Assembly: GCF_964340395.1 (NCBI RefSeq)
Contig: NC_135558.1
Span: 12,139,001 to 12,203,000, forward strand
Direction: 5' to 3'
Length of the DNA: 64,000 nucleotides
DNA from: Glandiceps talaboti
Lineage: Eukaryota; Hemichordata; Enteropneusta; Spengelidae
The translations under genes were made by a program, and so were the position numbers. Below the pieces are notes generated by a model, which saw only the letters and a list, made by a program, of their open reading frames with translations, was not told where the DNA came from and searched no databases. Shown here piece by piece: positions 15,401 through 25,153 of this stretch (the stretch's first letter is position 1; the number at the start of each line of letters is the position of its first letter).

Positions 15401-18400
15401 ATGCATAATAACTTTATTTTTGGGCTATACTCAATCATACCGTTCATGAAATCTTTAAATACTCAGACACATTTTCAAAATTACAATTTTGAAATAGTGT
15501 TTCTGGGGAGTTCATTTGGATAACAGTATCAACGTGACAAAACTCCAACAAAGTCATCATTTGCATAAGAAAAGGTATGCAAATCCATTACTTAAAAGGA
15601 GTGTAGTACAAGGTGCAAACCTTACAGCAAGGTACGAACATAAAAATATTGAGAGAATCTAAGGTTTGCAGTTTTAATAGGAAATCAACTTAAAAATTTT
15701 ACTAAGTTATATTGGAAACAAAAGAAGAGTGCATTGTTGTCACATTAAATTCATCACAACTCTGACAGCAGTGCTACGTTGAAATACTGACCGATTAAAT
15801 AATATTTAATAGCGCGTGCAGTCATGAAATATGTAGTAAGTACCCGGGGTATCAGACTACAAAGATAACAATTAGTTAATACACATAATTGGTTTTGAAT
15901 GAGTATGAACGTAGCATATAATCCCATCCCATTCAGTTCTTTTCAATGTACGATTCAATTCAATTCAATTCAATTCAATTCAATTCAATTCAATTCAACT
16001 CAACTATTCATCACATATTGGGCAATTCAATTGATAAAAATACTATACACATTTTAAACACATAGATATTATGTAAATGCTGAGATTACAAAATAAACAC
16101 AGACAATTATACAATCAGTATTCTCTGACTTACAGAGGTCTTAAGCAGAGTAATATTTCATAGATTTTAATGGTAAACTTTGTCATTTGTAGTGTGTTAT
16201 TTAATCTTGTATTTGGGATTCTTTTAAAGTTTGTATTCATAACCGATTATTTTCATATTGTATCATTTTATATTTTAATATGTGTTAATTTAATGTATGG
16301 AACCATGTCACCGTAATTTCTCATATGAGACATAATAAAGTTTTCTTGTATCTTGTACAAAAAGTTATACACTTTATAGGTCTAGCTAATGTTATTGTAT
16401 AAGTGTTATTTATCAGTAGAGCCATAATTCTATGGTAGAATCATTCTTTTGTTCTAGACCAAATTTTTCTATCATTCTGCCACTACATTTTGTAGCTCTG
16501 CTAGAGAACTCACAGGCATTCAAATCAATCAGTATTTTTTATTTTTTTTTAAATGTATAGTAAAATTGAGGTCAGCAGTTCAAATGTTGAATATGTAACT
16601 TTAAATACCTCCTATTGTATATACGTGATTGTAATGCTCCAAAAATCAATCAAATTTTGTACTCTTGCACTAAAATTTTGATTATCAATGTCACAAACCA
16701 TGGCATATATTTAATAGCACTTCTATTAAGTGCACTTCGGTGAGTTTAGTGGTGGTTTGATTATCGTAATTGTTCGTTGAAATCGTTGGGTGTTTGAATT
16801 GCAAACTGTCGGTGACTCGTTTGGCTTGCCAAACATTTATATCTTCTCTTATTTACAATACATTTTTAAAAAGATTTATACAGATTGATTTGAGTGGCTG
16901 TGAGAGAGCTGATACAATTCTCATTCAAAGTATAATCCAGATGAGAAATGACATTGTTGCCACCTACCTTTATTGTAGAACAGTGTACACTGACATGTAT
17001 AGTCCATAATACCGTCAACACACGTAGCACCATTGAGGCAAGGATTAGGTGTACAGTCATCAATATTAAAACACATCAATGGACTGGGGTTATATTCATA
17101 GAAACCTGGTGCACATTCACATATGAAGTTACAGACCTCAGATGGTACAGTACAACCAGGTTGACAGACTTCAGATGGAAAACATCCACCATGGGATACA
17201 CCCCTGTAGTAAAAACAAATTAACAGTATGAATACATTAAGTGCTTTGAGAAGTCTCAGGGTAGCCGAAAGCCAGTTGGGTTGATTTACCAAAAAGAGAT
17301 TTACCAAACAGAGATTTAGAGCTATGTGACTCAGCATACTGGCTTGACAGAATATTTCTAGCGAATGGTTTTTCAAGCCAGTTCCAATACATGAATTTAG
17401 CAGTTTACTTTTCCGAAATATCACTTTGTGTGATTTGCTTATAACTGGTACAGTTAGCAGTTCAAATGTTAGTACTAACAGTTCACATGCCTCTTTAAGC
17501 TAGCATTTCTGTTTTGTAAGGGGAGTCATGATTTTTGTTCACTAAGTAACACTATTATGATGTACTATTTCATTTCATAGTATATACATTTCCATTAACT
17601 ATTTCTGTATCCACTCTTCCTCTGCGCTTCGAGCTCTTCAGAGATGAGGCGCATTACAAATCATCTTATTATTATTATTATTATAACAAACACTTGTAAT
17701 TTCAGAAATTATACAAGAAAGCAAAGTTGCTACACGTTTTTTACCTTTCACTAGCAATTTGTGTGTCAAAGTTCAGTAATTGTGGTCTCTCTGGAGCAAT
17801 GCTGTATACTACGAATCTCAATTCTGTGATACAACCCCTGAGAGAGTTTAGTGCTGCATTGGGGAATGGTACCGTTATATCATTTAGATTCTCAACGCCA
17901 CCAATCATCAATGATCCCGCATTCAATGTCTGTGCTGCTCCTGTGTTTGTTGCTGTAAAATAGTACACAACAAAATGACGGTTACAAGTGCCTGTGGTCG
18001 TTGTTATAAAACAGTAAACAAGTGAAGGTTACATGCTCCCGGTGTTTGGGTCTGTAAAACAATAAAAGCAAAAAATTACATGCTCCTGTCTTATTTACTA
18101 TACAACAATAACAAAATGAAAGTTACATGCTCCTGTGGTTGTTGCTGTAAAAAACCCATTACGAAATGAACACAACATGCTCCTGTGGTTGTTGCTGTAA
18201 AAAACCCATTACGAAATGAACACAACATGCTCCTGTGGTTGTTGCTGTAAAAAACCCATTACGAAATGAACACAACATGCTCCTGTGGTTGTTGCTGTAC
18301 CTCTCTATTGTCATTTAAATCTTAGAATTATCTACAAGCACCCACAACCTTAAATAAAGATATATCAGAACATATTTTAATCTTAACACCAGTAAAAGGG

Positions 18401-21400
18401 AGTGAATATTGGGGGAAAAGGATACTAAAACTTTCTACTTTTTACAAACTTTTGTGTTTTTGATGGTGCTATATTTAACTCAAGTTATTTAAATGCTGTT
18501 GTGGAAGTGTTTGCTCTGAAATTCTTGGATGGTAGAGCTATTCAAATGACATGACTGAAATGTTTAGTCTAAGCACAGACCCTACACGTAGAGTCTATGG
18601 TCTAAGAATGATCCCCACATCTCCTTAGAATAAACTTTTATTTCATAATTTATAATTACCAGTGAATGACAACAAATGGTGCGACTGATTGTAGTATACC
18701 TTAACTGTATTTCTTTATGCTTAATGTGGCCATATGGATGAAAAGTATTTATTTTGGATTTTTAATTTATATAAAATAATTTTATCATGGCTAATTCCTA
18801 CTTGAAAAGTCAATGTAAAACAACATGTGCCAAGTCCTTGTGTATAACTCAATAAACTGTAAAAGATTACTATATGTGTAAAATCTTTGTCAGTGTACGT
18901 ACAATAACACACTCTTTACACAGTTTTTAGCTTTTTGCAATCTATTGAGTTACAAACACAGACTTGGTCTATGCAGTTTCACATTGATTTTTCAAGTAGG
19001 ATGCCATTATAAAATTGTTTTATAATTTAAAAATCCAAAATAAATACCCAATCCCCATCCATATGGCCACTTTACTGGAACCCCAGGAAAGTCATTTTCA
19101 CTTTATGATTTTTCTTTAAAGTAGCGTCATAGAAATTAGCAAAGCTCACTTACAAAAGCTCTCCTATACACTGACGCAAGATATTATGGGATATAAATGA
19201 TGGTACGAGCTTCAACCCTTTTCAAGTAATTACCATGCTATGAACTTTGGCCAGCTGTGAGAACAAATTTTAGAGAGGTCATTCGATATACAAATCAATT
19301 GGTAAAAATGACTAGCCTGAGTACACTAAGCAGAAAGAAATGTAGCTACACTAAAATCAGTCTCGCCTTTGTTCCTCTTTATGCTAAAATAAATCTACCT
19401 CTGTATTAAGTTTTAAACACCCTACCTGATGCTGTAAAACAGTAAAAATGAAAGTTATATGTATTAATATATTTTTGCATACTGACGACACCTTCAAATT
19501 CACACATTTACAACATGAAAAAATGTAATCATGGTATTGAAAATCTTGAAAAAAATACATTGAACATATTTCACAAGAAGATGGTAAATCAAGGTTGAGA
19601 CCGACATTCAAAAGACCCTGATTTGGTGTTACATGTACACACAAATTCTATTGAAAATCTGAAAAAACCTACAACCTTCATCTGGCAACATGATATTTAG
19701 TATATATCTTAATCTAAACACTACTAAACAATGATGTGGATAAATATACCACCTTTCCATTTGTAAACGGAAATGTCCACTTTTATGTCAAATTCACAGT
19801 TAATAGTTGAAAATGCAAGCTGTATAACAATTGTGTTCAACTTACTGTAGATAACCTGTGCTAGTTGTGTGCCAGTGTTATCTTCTAGCCTGGCTGTGTT
19901 TCCTTCTCGGATTACACGGATATAGTGCCATGCCCCATCATTGTAACCGTTTCGACTATTGCCACTAAAACTACCTTCTCCACTTCCCTGTAAACAGACA
20001 CAAATCCTCAGTTCAAAGTAAAAGAGAGAAAGAAAACAAAGTTTGATAGTTACATTTGTATTGGCTGCTGTACTAAATAAATGATGTGACATGTTTCAAA
20101 GCGAGTCATAAAATCTGTACAAATATATCAGGCTAATGGCGATATGCCATAGTCTGAGTTTTTAAAAAAACAAAAGATTGCATTCTTTTGACACTAGGAG
20201 TGCTATTCAAGAGCAGATTTTGGGCTAGAAACCCTCCTTTCCCAACATTTCATAATAAATGTTGATGACATGCTCAGTTAACTTAAATAATTAATTTCCC
20301 TCTTTTTCCATGTCTGATGGCGTAAATATTTGGAAACCCATAAACTTATTTTACATGTACTTTGTGGAAGTGCTTCTGGCACTGAAATACTTGGCTGGTC
20401 GACCAGTATTCAAATAACATGAATGAACAATAGAATGACTCCCTGTCTCCTTAGAATAAACTTTATCTCACAATATACTAGCATGTTCCTCTCAGCCAAA
20501 CCTCTGTATTAAGTCTAAACAACCTACCTTTGTATTAAGTCCAAGTACCAGTCTACCCAATTCCATATACACTGTCAGGTAGGCTGGACCACCAAAGTAG
20601 AATATCATGCCACTGGGTGCCCTAGTAATGACAACAAACATGTATAACTCAGTTATACACAGAGTTCTTCCTCGGAGCCACAAGCTGAACTATTTTTGTA
20701 TGGTCCTAGCCAGAAATTTAATGTGTAATTTCATACACTATTTATGAACTATTTTGGGGGCCATAACCAGAAATTTAATGTGTATTTTCATACACTATTT
20801 ATTTATGGCTCATTTGGTACATTTGTAGATAAGTTTTGTGTATTTTAACTAAGTAAGCTTAACTAACTTGGTTTCTTGGGAGTAAATAATGAGTGACAAA
20901 GAAACTTTACCTTGTTGTAACTAGTTGAAATCAAGTATTGACAAAACCCTTATTTCATGGGTATTTTGTTGCTGAATGTTCTCAGCAATGCCCCCCCCCC
21001 CTTGCATAAATTCTGTCATTAACGAAATATGAGTTAAAATGTTCAAAATCGCCATTATTTTTCCTGATTTTTCATAAATTACGCTCGAGGAGGTATAATT
21101 ATATTATTCCTAATTATTTTTCTTTATTCAATCAGAAAATACTCATGACCTAAGGGTTTCGTTACAACTCATCTAGCGACTCGTAGTGACAAAACCCTTA
21201 GGTGACAAGGATTTTGGTCCCTTTAGGCTTAGGTCACTCGTATGTTCCTTAGCTGAACAAAGGAAAATATTGGGGGAATGATATATGATTATTGAAAAAG
21301 GGTATACTTCATTAGTGTCGAGGCTACAGAATCATGAAACCATAACGTATACTTACATCGTACGGAATCTAAGACTAATGACAGTTCTGGTTCTTGGAGG

Positions 21401-24400
21401 TAGTTCCACATCCATTGATATGTATGACGTAGCTGACTGTAAAGTGATGGTGGTTGGTGGAGCACAGAAATCGCTAGGACATCCATCACTGACACCCCAG
21501 TTAACGTCAGCTGAATTCAAATCTAGTACTGAGTTGACATCAGCTCTGATATAATCTATACATGTGACTAAGTAGCCATGTAGTCTGTCTGTGTTTATCT
21601 GAAAAAAAAATTGAAAACAAAACATTGTCAATCTTAGTTCTAAAACATTTCAATGACAAACTTCATCACAATGTTTTGAAAGGACAAACTCAGATAAACA
21701 CAAACTAAAACTATTATTATTAGCAACAAACTTTGGATGTAAATACACTCACAGTAGGGTGGCATACATGACGGATTCTTTGCATTAGCAGTTCAAGTGC
21801 AACTTTCCCTGACTTGGTGAGCCAGCAAGTTGGGTGTCATAAAACTTGTTTGTATCTCTAAAGCTATTTGCAATGTCACTGACAATGGGTCAGTAAAACT
21901 GATAACAACTGATATGACATTAGGGGCTTCACACTTAGATATTGAGCTTAGCTTTGCCTGATGTGTTATGTATAATAATGCTTTATCACATTTGTAAATA
22001 TTGCCAACAAACATTATTCAGTGATAAGAAAGATAAGAAACCCCACTTCCTTAGCTAATGGCTTGATTCTGTAATGATCTGAAAGTCAGATTTCCTCAAG
22101 TGACCACACATTCGACTTCATTCTGTGTTTACATTATCTTGATTCTAGGATGCCACAAGGTAATTGTACTAGAACTTACCCCAAGTTTCTATCACAGTAC
22201 TACAACTTACCTAAAGTTCTAACCAAGGTGCTACATCTAACCCCGAGTTCCAATCAAGGTGCTTTAACTTATTCCAAGTTCCAACCAAGGTGCTACTACT
22301 TACCCCAACTTCCAACCAAGGCACTACAACTTATCCCAACTTCCAACCATGTCGCTAAAACTTACCCCAAGTTCCAACCAAGGTGCTGCAACTTAATACT
22401 CTGAGTTCCAACCAACTAGGCTACGTAGTTTAATTACTCTGAGTTCCCGCAACCAGCAAGGTAATAAAACATACCCCAAGTTTTCTCTGCTTATACTCAC
22501 CCTGAGTTGGCCTGCATCTTGATATCCTCCAATATACAAATTACCAAGCAGTTTACTCATATCAAGTCCACCAGTAGTTACTGGTGTAAGAAAGTCAACT
22601 GTTGCAGCTTCACCATTTATATATGCAAATGTACTCTGGAATGGTCCTTTTAAGTTGTAAAGTCCTATAATGTAAACAGTGTTTGGTTGTAGTGTACCTT
22701 CTCCAACATAGAGCTGAAAGAGAAAATCACAAAACAAGAAAGTCAACTTTTGAGGAAGCGTGGCAAAACAAACACAAAGACAGTCCAAAACAAAGATATG
22801 ATAAATATCATGTTATCATAAGATCTTTACTAGGACTTGCCTTCTTACATAATAATAATCTTTATTTATTCTGGATAGTTCTTTTAAGTATATAAACACT
22901 TATCTCCCAAGAAGTCCTGTGAGGGCCATCCCTCATGGGTTTAAGAAACTGAAGTATTCGGGAAAAACCTGAGTTGTTTTTTTTTGGTAGAGTTGAACTG
23001 AACGATGCTCTTCTTTCTGCACAGCATATGGTAAATTTAAAACAAGATTTCAAAATTGGTTAAGTTGCACTAAATGCTATGCCACTCCAAGAAATAGAGG
23101 TACACTTTCATAAACTTTGGACTCTGGAGAGTCATTTCTTGATTTCACATTACATAATTTTAGCTCAGTTGCCAACAAACACCAAATTGCAACTATTGTT
23201 CACCTCTATTGTTCTGTCAATGACATGAATATTCATTAGATGAATAGTGAATATTCATAACTTTTATCTGAAGGAAATAAGCTCTTTTGAATAATAAAAG
23301 TCCTTTTCACATAGAAAATGTTCTCTCAGGTACAAATTAATGTACCTCAGAAATTGCCCAGATATTGGTGACACAGATAGAGGATATGAAAGCTGTACAT
23401 TTTAAGACTTGAATTGAGATGAACAGAATACATGTACATGTACATATATGGGACCATCGCACAACGTCGCACAAACTAAATAAACGAACATCATTCGTTT
23501 TGGACACCCCCATCATGAATGTTCACAAGTGTGACATGACACATTTTTGTTTGATGTAAACAATGCTGAAAACTGTAGCAGTAACACCACTTCGATCGAT
23601 GCAATGTAAAAACATGATGGTAAACATGAAGTTCCAACCTTATGAATCTGTCGGGAGATGATAGTAAATACATTAAAATACTACCGTAAACCCAGCATCA
23701 TATTTTACATTAGAAGTAAATTTTAATCAACTTATCATCATCTCAGTAGTAAATAAAGAAGCTGTTATCATTGAAGGCATGAAAGTTTTCAAACTTTGGT
23801 TAGAAGTGCGAAAATAAAGTTCAGCAATCGGAATGGCGCCAGATGTCCCCTCCACCCCTAAACGACCAATGTTTACTTATTGAACTTGTGTGACAATGTG
23901 CGATCTTCCCTAACATTTAAAGTATTCATTACCTCAACTATAGTTTCACTAGTGACTCTCCACTCAAGATAGATTCTTCCAGCACTCACTCCGATCGCAA
24001 GGAAAAATCCGGAGCCACTCTCACTTGAATCTCCTTCTTGATATACCAATATTCCTTGAGAATTGCAGTATTGGAATCGGAATTCCAGCTGATCTTCTGC
24101 TCCTCTGAGATGATTTTGGGTTGCCGAGGCGACAGGGTTGTATTTTAAGTATGAATCAACATCAAAATACTTTTCGGTAATCGTCTGTGCATCTAGGCAC
24201 TGTAACACTGTAATGATAAAGACAAAGTGAGTAACAAATGGTATCTAGCGTATGAACAGAGGCCATGTTGTATTTATGTTAATTTATGTTAATGAGTATT
24301 GTAATATGCAAATTTAATGATAATGATTTATCATCGTCAATGAAAAATATTCTTTCACTTAAATTTACTTATACTGCACAAGAAATAAATACATACACAT

Positions 24401-24982
24401 GTAATCTACAATAAATTGAAAAGAAGGAACATGCTTTATTACTCGTCATTTTTACACTCTACTTATAAAGGTAGTAAAATTGAAAAGTGAGTAAAGCCTA
24501 AATATAGTAAATATCTATCTAAACATAGCATAGTTCTTGGTAAGTTGATGGGCTTTATTTGTTCATACAATACAAAGATATATGGAACATTATTATTTGA
24601 TCACACATTGATGTCTGATACAAAAATATGGCTGGTGATATGGGTGACATATTATCTTGGCTGCTGTGAGGTGACTACATGTAGGTGTTTTTACAAATGT
24701 TGAACTAATGATGGGCATAACAGTACCATCAGCCATGAGGAGATCCCTGTTAGGGAACCCCAGTAACAGAAAGGGGAAGTGGATAAACGTTGCAAAGTTT
24801 CCCTTAGTTATAATTTACCATATATTTATTTTGTGTTTGGGAACCATGGTAACATTACAGGGGAACTCTGCCCTTAACAAAAGCACTGCCTTATAACAAT
24901 CAAAAAGTGCAGTACACTTACCTAACACTATAATTAAAATTACCAATATAGTATTTCTGCCAGCAGATTTTAATCGTTCCAT
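274..24982 (-). CDS. Large secreted or membrane LamG-EGF repeat protein (18 coding exons, 3' end outside window)
   Basis: Exons in transcript order: 24982-24922, 24207-23933, 22713-22501, 21598-21357, 20621-20528, 19987-19846, 17952-17745, 17203-16968, 11960-11745, 10780-10658, 9513-9180, 8279-7357, 6121-5918, 4539-4399, 3596-3383, 2926-2655, 1903-1697, 654-274. Every junction has AG/GT borders and keeps one reading frame, giving about 1,495 residues without a stop. Order: signal peptide (1-~28), LamG-like domain (~35-220), second LamG-like domain (~235-410), an atypical Cys-rich module, then about 27 EGF modules, most of the calcium-binding DxDEC/DxNEC type. EGF exons are mostly phase 1-1, as usual for this module. 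Known of such families: extracellular adhesion or signalling proteins (Crumbs, Notch, fibropellin-like). The LamG pair at the very N-terminus followed by a pure EGF array matches none of those I recognise, so no symbol is given. The last exon ends in mid-EGF with a donor at 273, so the C-terminus, including any membrane anchor, is not visible. Confidence 0.92.
706..877. mobile_element. hAT-like MITE, copy 1 (172 bp, perfect 8-bp target duplication)
   Basis: Ends are CAGTGTGCTAA... and ...CGACACACTG (imperfect inverted repeats), flanked on both sides by CTGCCGAG (698-705 and 878-885). The interior carries family landmarks shared with the copies at 39883 and 44380: a GAGTCAAAATGA block, TTGTGAGTCAC, and TGTCAAATTGGCTTA near one end. 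An 8-bp duplication with CAGTG ends fits the hAT superfamily. No transposase is present. Confidence 0.85.
1092..1160. repeat. (TTA)n microsatellite
   Basis: About 23 perfect trinucleotide units in an EGF-gene intron. Confidence 0.97.
2483..2626. mobile_element. hAT-like MITE, copy 2
   Basis: Same interior as copy 1 (GATAGCCAAATT, GAGTCAAAATGATAA, TTTCTTGTGAGTCAC, GTCAAATTGGCTTA), with decayed ends (TATGCCCCCTAG / ATAGAGGGC). Flanked by ATATCAG at 2476-2482 and 2627-2633, a probable target duplication. It lies in an intron of the EGF gene. Confidence 0.75.
3079..3360. mobile_element. Foldback element family 2, copy in an EGF-gene intron
   Basis: Shares with 50352-50623 the ordered blocks CTGTGGTCGTT (start), CACTGGTTCTGCTGTGTT, ATTGCCATTA, TTACTGGC, TATAATTAT, a Pro-like AAT-rich CCAATATTT block, then CCTTAGGTCA and TGGCTGAA. 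It contains an internal hairpin (CCTAAGGG ... CCCCTTAGG). Function unknown; non-autonomous by size. Confidence 0.65.
5728..5917 (-). repeat. Tandem copies of half an EGF exon within the following intron
   Basis: Three degraded copies of the 3' part of exon 6121-5918 follow it at a spacing of about 62-70 bp (GGTTGAATAG at 5761, 5831, 5893; exon copy at 5957). Translated on the minus strand they still resemble the exon's [17 protein letters not shown], for example [14 protein letters not shown]. They are not needed for the frame: the donor at 5917 joins exon 4539-4399 correctly. Confidence 0.7.
7357..8279 (-). CDS. Large 923-bp exon encoding seven complete EGF modules
   Basis: By far the longest exon of the gene; elsewhere exons carry about one to three modules. 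It reads seven consecutive calcium-binding EGFs ([57 protein letters not shown]) and starts an eighth (NECLTISPC). The acceptor precedes 8279 (phase 2 in) and the donor follows 7357 (phase 1 out). Several modules are very alike, suggesting internal duplication and loss of introns between them, or a processed block. That is inference. Confidence 0.92.
9620..9875. mobile_element. Foldback element family 2, diverged copy
   Basis: Recognised by TAATTATAATATTATGCAAT, ATACTTGTGACCTAA, GTGACAAGACCCCTTAGGTC and CCTTGGCTGAATGA in the same order as the other copies. Ends are not clear. Confidence 0.5.
10266..10512 (-). mobile_element. tRNA-derived SINE, copy 1
   Basis: Read on the minus strand, the element begins near 10512 with a tRNA-like head: box A TGGCCGAGTGGTTAA and box B GGGTTCAAACC, about 45 bases apart as in a Leu/Ser-type tRNA with a long variable arm. 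A body with TTTTCCCCGGGTACTTCGG and TTTCCTCCTGCAC follows, then a 3' (AAAT)n tail (the TTTA run at 10270-10299 on the plus strand). These are the parts of a classic pol III SINE. The body resembles the conserved central domains of widespread animal SINE superfamilies. Confidence 0.85.
10963..11229 (-). mobile_element. tRNA-derived SINE, copy 2
   Basis: Same family and same orientation as the copy 450 bases away. Head at 11229 with GGTGGCCGAGCGGTTAG (box A) and AGGGTTTGAACCC (box B), the same GTTTTCCC...GGTACTCC...TTTCCTCCTGCACTAAC body, and an (AAAT)n tail at 10965-10982. Confidence 0.85.
11685..11785 (-). repeat. 41-bp tandem repeat duplicating an exon end with its splice donor
   Basis: CCACTAAATC starts at 11690, 11731 and 11772, an exact 41-base period. 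On the minus strand the exon end, GTGTTTGTACTGCAG|GTAAG, is copied once more completely and once partly into the intron, so a second intact CAG|GTAAGA donor lies 41 bases downstream of the first. Using it would shift the frame and give an early stop. Confidence 0.85.
12270..12400. mobile_element. Probable degraded fragment of the hAT-like MITE
   Basis: Shares the order TTTTCTTGTAAATCACC, a CCATTTTGG block, TTGCTGTGTGTCAGTG and GAGGGTAC with the better copies, but no clean inverted ends or target duplication can be seen. Confidence 0.4.
12413..12459. repeat. (AAT)n microsatellite
   Basis: About 15 perfect trinucleotide units. Confidence 0.97.
13408..13728. repeat. 27-bp minisatellite, about 12 units
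   Basis: Unit CTACGGTGGTCCACACACAC plus TGCAGTA, highly homogeneous, in the 5-kb intron between EGF exons 8 and 9. Because 27 is a multiple of three and the unit lacks stops, long repetitive ORFs appear in several frames; they are artefacts. Confidence 0.95.
15954..16001. repeat. (AATTC)n pentanucleotide microsatellite
   Basis: About nine units of AATTC with the last ones changing to AACTC. Confidence 0.95.
16968..17203 (-). CDS. Exon with atypical Cys-rich module and first standard EGF
   Basis: The first half has eight cysteines in a pattern unlike the standard EGF ([11 protein letters not shown]...[11 protein letters not shown], then C before NIDDC). It may be a divergent EGF or a small linker module between the LamG pair and the EGF array. 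The second half is a normal EGF start, [14 protein letters not shown], completed by the next exon. The donor after 16968 is phase 1. Confidence 0.85.
17745..21598 (-). CDS. LamG-like domain 2 (exons 4-7 of the LamG-EGF gene)
   Basis: Exons 21598-21357, 20621-20528, 19987-19846 and 17952-17745. Visible landmarks are the first strand ending in ISLRFRTM, then [11 protein letters not shown] (the G-x-[IL]-x-[FY] strand), [13 protein letters not shown] (the DGxWH hallmark of LamG), [10 protein letters not shown] (the [IL]-x-[IV]-G-G hallmark) and a closing GCITELRF. The full set makes this the clearest LamG domain in the protein. The cysteine-bearing stretch just before it ([11 protein letters not shown]) links the two LamG units. 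Confidence 0.85.
17936..18300 (-). repeat. 50-bp tandem repeat copying the acceptor edge of LamG exon 7
   Basis: Three essentially identical 50-bp units (GCTCCTGTGG at 18129, 18179, 18229, plus a fourth start at 18279) and several diverged ones lie just upstream (transcript sense) of the exon starting at 17952. Each contains TTTTTACAGCAACAACCAC, the minus-strand acceptor and first codons of that exon, so several decoy acceptors precede the real one. Confidence 0.8.
18721..19074. mobile_element. Long inverted-repeat (foldback) element with ~160-bp arms
   Basis: The left arm (18723-~18885) and the reverse complement of the right arm (~18912-19073) align almost end to end: GTGGCCATATGGATG, GTATTTATTTTGGATTTTTA, ATTTTAT-ATGGC, CCTACTTGAAAA, TCAATGT-AAAC, CCAAGTC, and GTAACTCAATA-A. 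The ends are bounded by TTA/TTTA, so a TA or TTA target duplication is possible. It lies in the intron between coding exons 6 and 7 of the EGF gene. No coding content. Confidence 0.75.
20499..20527 (-). repeat. Short duplication of the exon-5 donor region
   Basis: CCTCTGTATTAAGTC directly follows (transcript sense) the exon end CCTTTGTATTAAGTC at 20528. A third copy lies at about 19398-19414 beside another CTACC. Around them, 18360-18660 and 20260-20480 share longer similarity (GTGGAAGTG, TTCAAAT-ACATGA, CTCCTTAGAATAAACTTT), so a segmental duplication inside the gene is likely. Confidence 0.55.
21035..21285. mobile_element. Foldback element family 2, copy in a LamG intron
   Basis: Has ATGTTCAAAATCGCCATTA, GGTATAATTATATTATTCC, ACTCATGACCTAAGGGTTT, a CTTAGGTCACTCG block and CCTTAGCTGAACAAAGGAAA, in family order. 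The internal CCTAAGGG/CCCTTAGG hairpin is present and partly duplicated here. Confidence 0.6.
22160..22500 (-). repeat. ~32-bp tandem repeat abutting the exon-3 donor
   Basis: About nine units of the form CTTACCCCAAGTTCCAACC plus AAGGTGCTAC, becoming more diverged toward exon 22713-22501. The exon edge itself (ACTCAC|CCTGAGTTGGCC) resembles a unit, and several units carry a minus-strand GTAAGT. The link to the exon edge is weaker than in the 11.7-kb and 18-kb cases. Confidence 0.6.
22501..24207 (-). CDS. LamG-like domain 1 (exons 2-3 of the LamG-EGF gene)
   Basis: Exons 24207-23933 and 22713-22501 join in phase 0. The protein has the alternating hydrophobic beta-strand pattern of a laminin-G jellyroll: a strand with [17 protein letters not shown] (the FRF...GILVY hallmark), a strand ending in IYLEWRV, and a later [11 protein letters not shown] (the L-x-I-G-G hallmark). 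The assignment rests on these motifs and spacing only. The domain probably finishes in the first third of exon 21598-21357. Confidence 0.75.
22850..23060 (-). mobile_element. Probable diverged, head-less copy of the tRNA-derived SINE
   Basis: Retains on the minus strand the GTTCAGTT and TTTTTCCCGAATACTTCAG blocks, the GGACTTCTTGGGAG region and an AATAAATAAAG-like tail near 22862. No tRNA-like head is visible, so it is a 5'-truncated or decayed copy. Confidence 0.5.
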
Positions 24983-25153
24983 TCTCACTGATAATCCTCA
25001 CAATATCATAAGTCTAATAATTGTTCTAACTTTAATGTCATTCTGCATGGATTTGCAGCTCACAAACTTTTAACTGATAATCATGAACACACACAAATAA
25101 TCTTCACTCCAAATAAAAGCTGGTCTTCATCAGTAAGTGTCTTGGTGAAGTCT
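24922..25153 (-). CDS. First coding exon of the LamG-EGF gene: 5' UTR end and signal peptide
   Basis: A good acceptor (T-rich tract then CAG) precedes 25153. The ATG is at 24982-24980 and the donor follows 24922, so the coding part is 61 bases. The start encodes [11 protein letters not shown] followed by a run of Ile/Leu/Val residues that continues into the next exon and ends near a Cys-Leu-Asp-Ala-Gln, a typical cleaved signal peptide. The junction G|TG keeps the frame only if the first of two neighbouring AGs before 24207 is used. That choice completes the hydrophobic core. Confidence 0.85.

Larger units (their letters stand above)
11961..16967 (-). other. 5-kb intron 8 of the LamG-EGF gene
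   Basis: Contains the (AAT)n run at 12413-12459, a MITE fragment, the 27-bp minisatellite, AT-rich unique-looking DNA and the (AATTC)n run at 15954-16001. No exon-like ORF with EGF or LamG motifs was found; the EGF split across the intron is completed exactly by exons 8 and 9, so none is expected. Confidence 0.7.

Noticed and set aside
22393-22788. A 131-codon ORF as a separate gene
   Set aside because: Its core is LamG exon 22713-22501 read through both flanking introns.
274-24982. Naming the EGF gene Notch or Crumbs
   Set aside because: No LNR, ankyrin or transmembrane part is visible, and the LamG pair precedes the EGF array, unlike Crumbs. The EGF similarity alone is not diagnostic.
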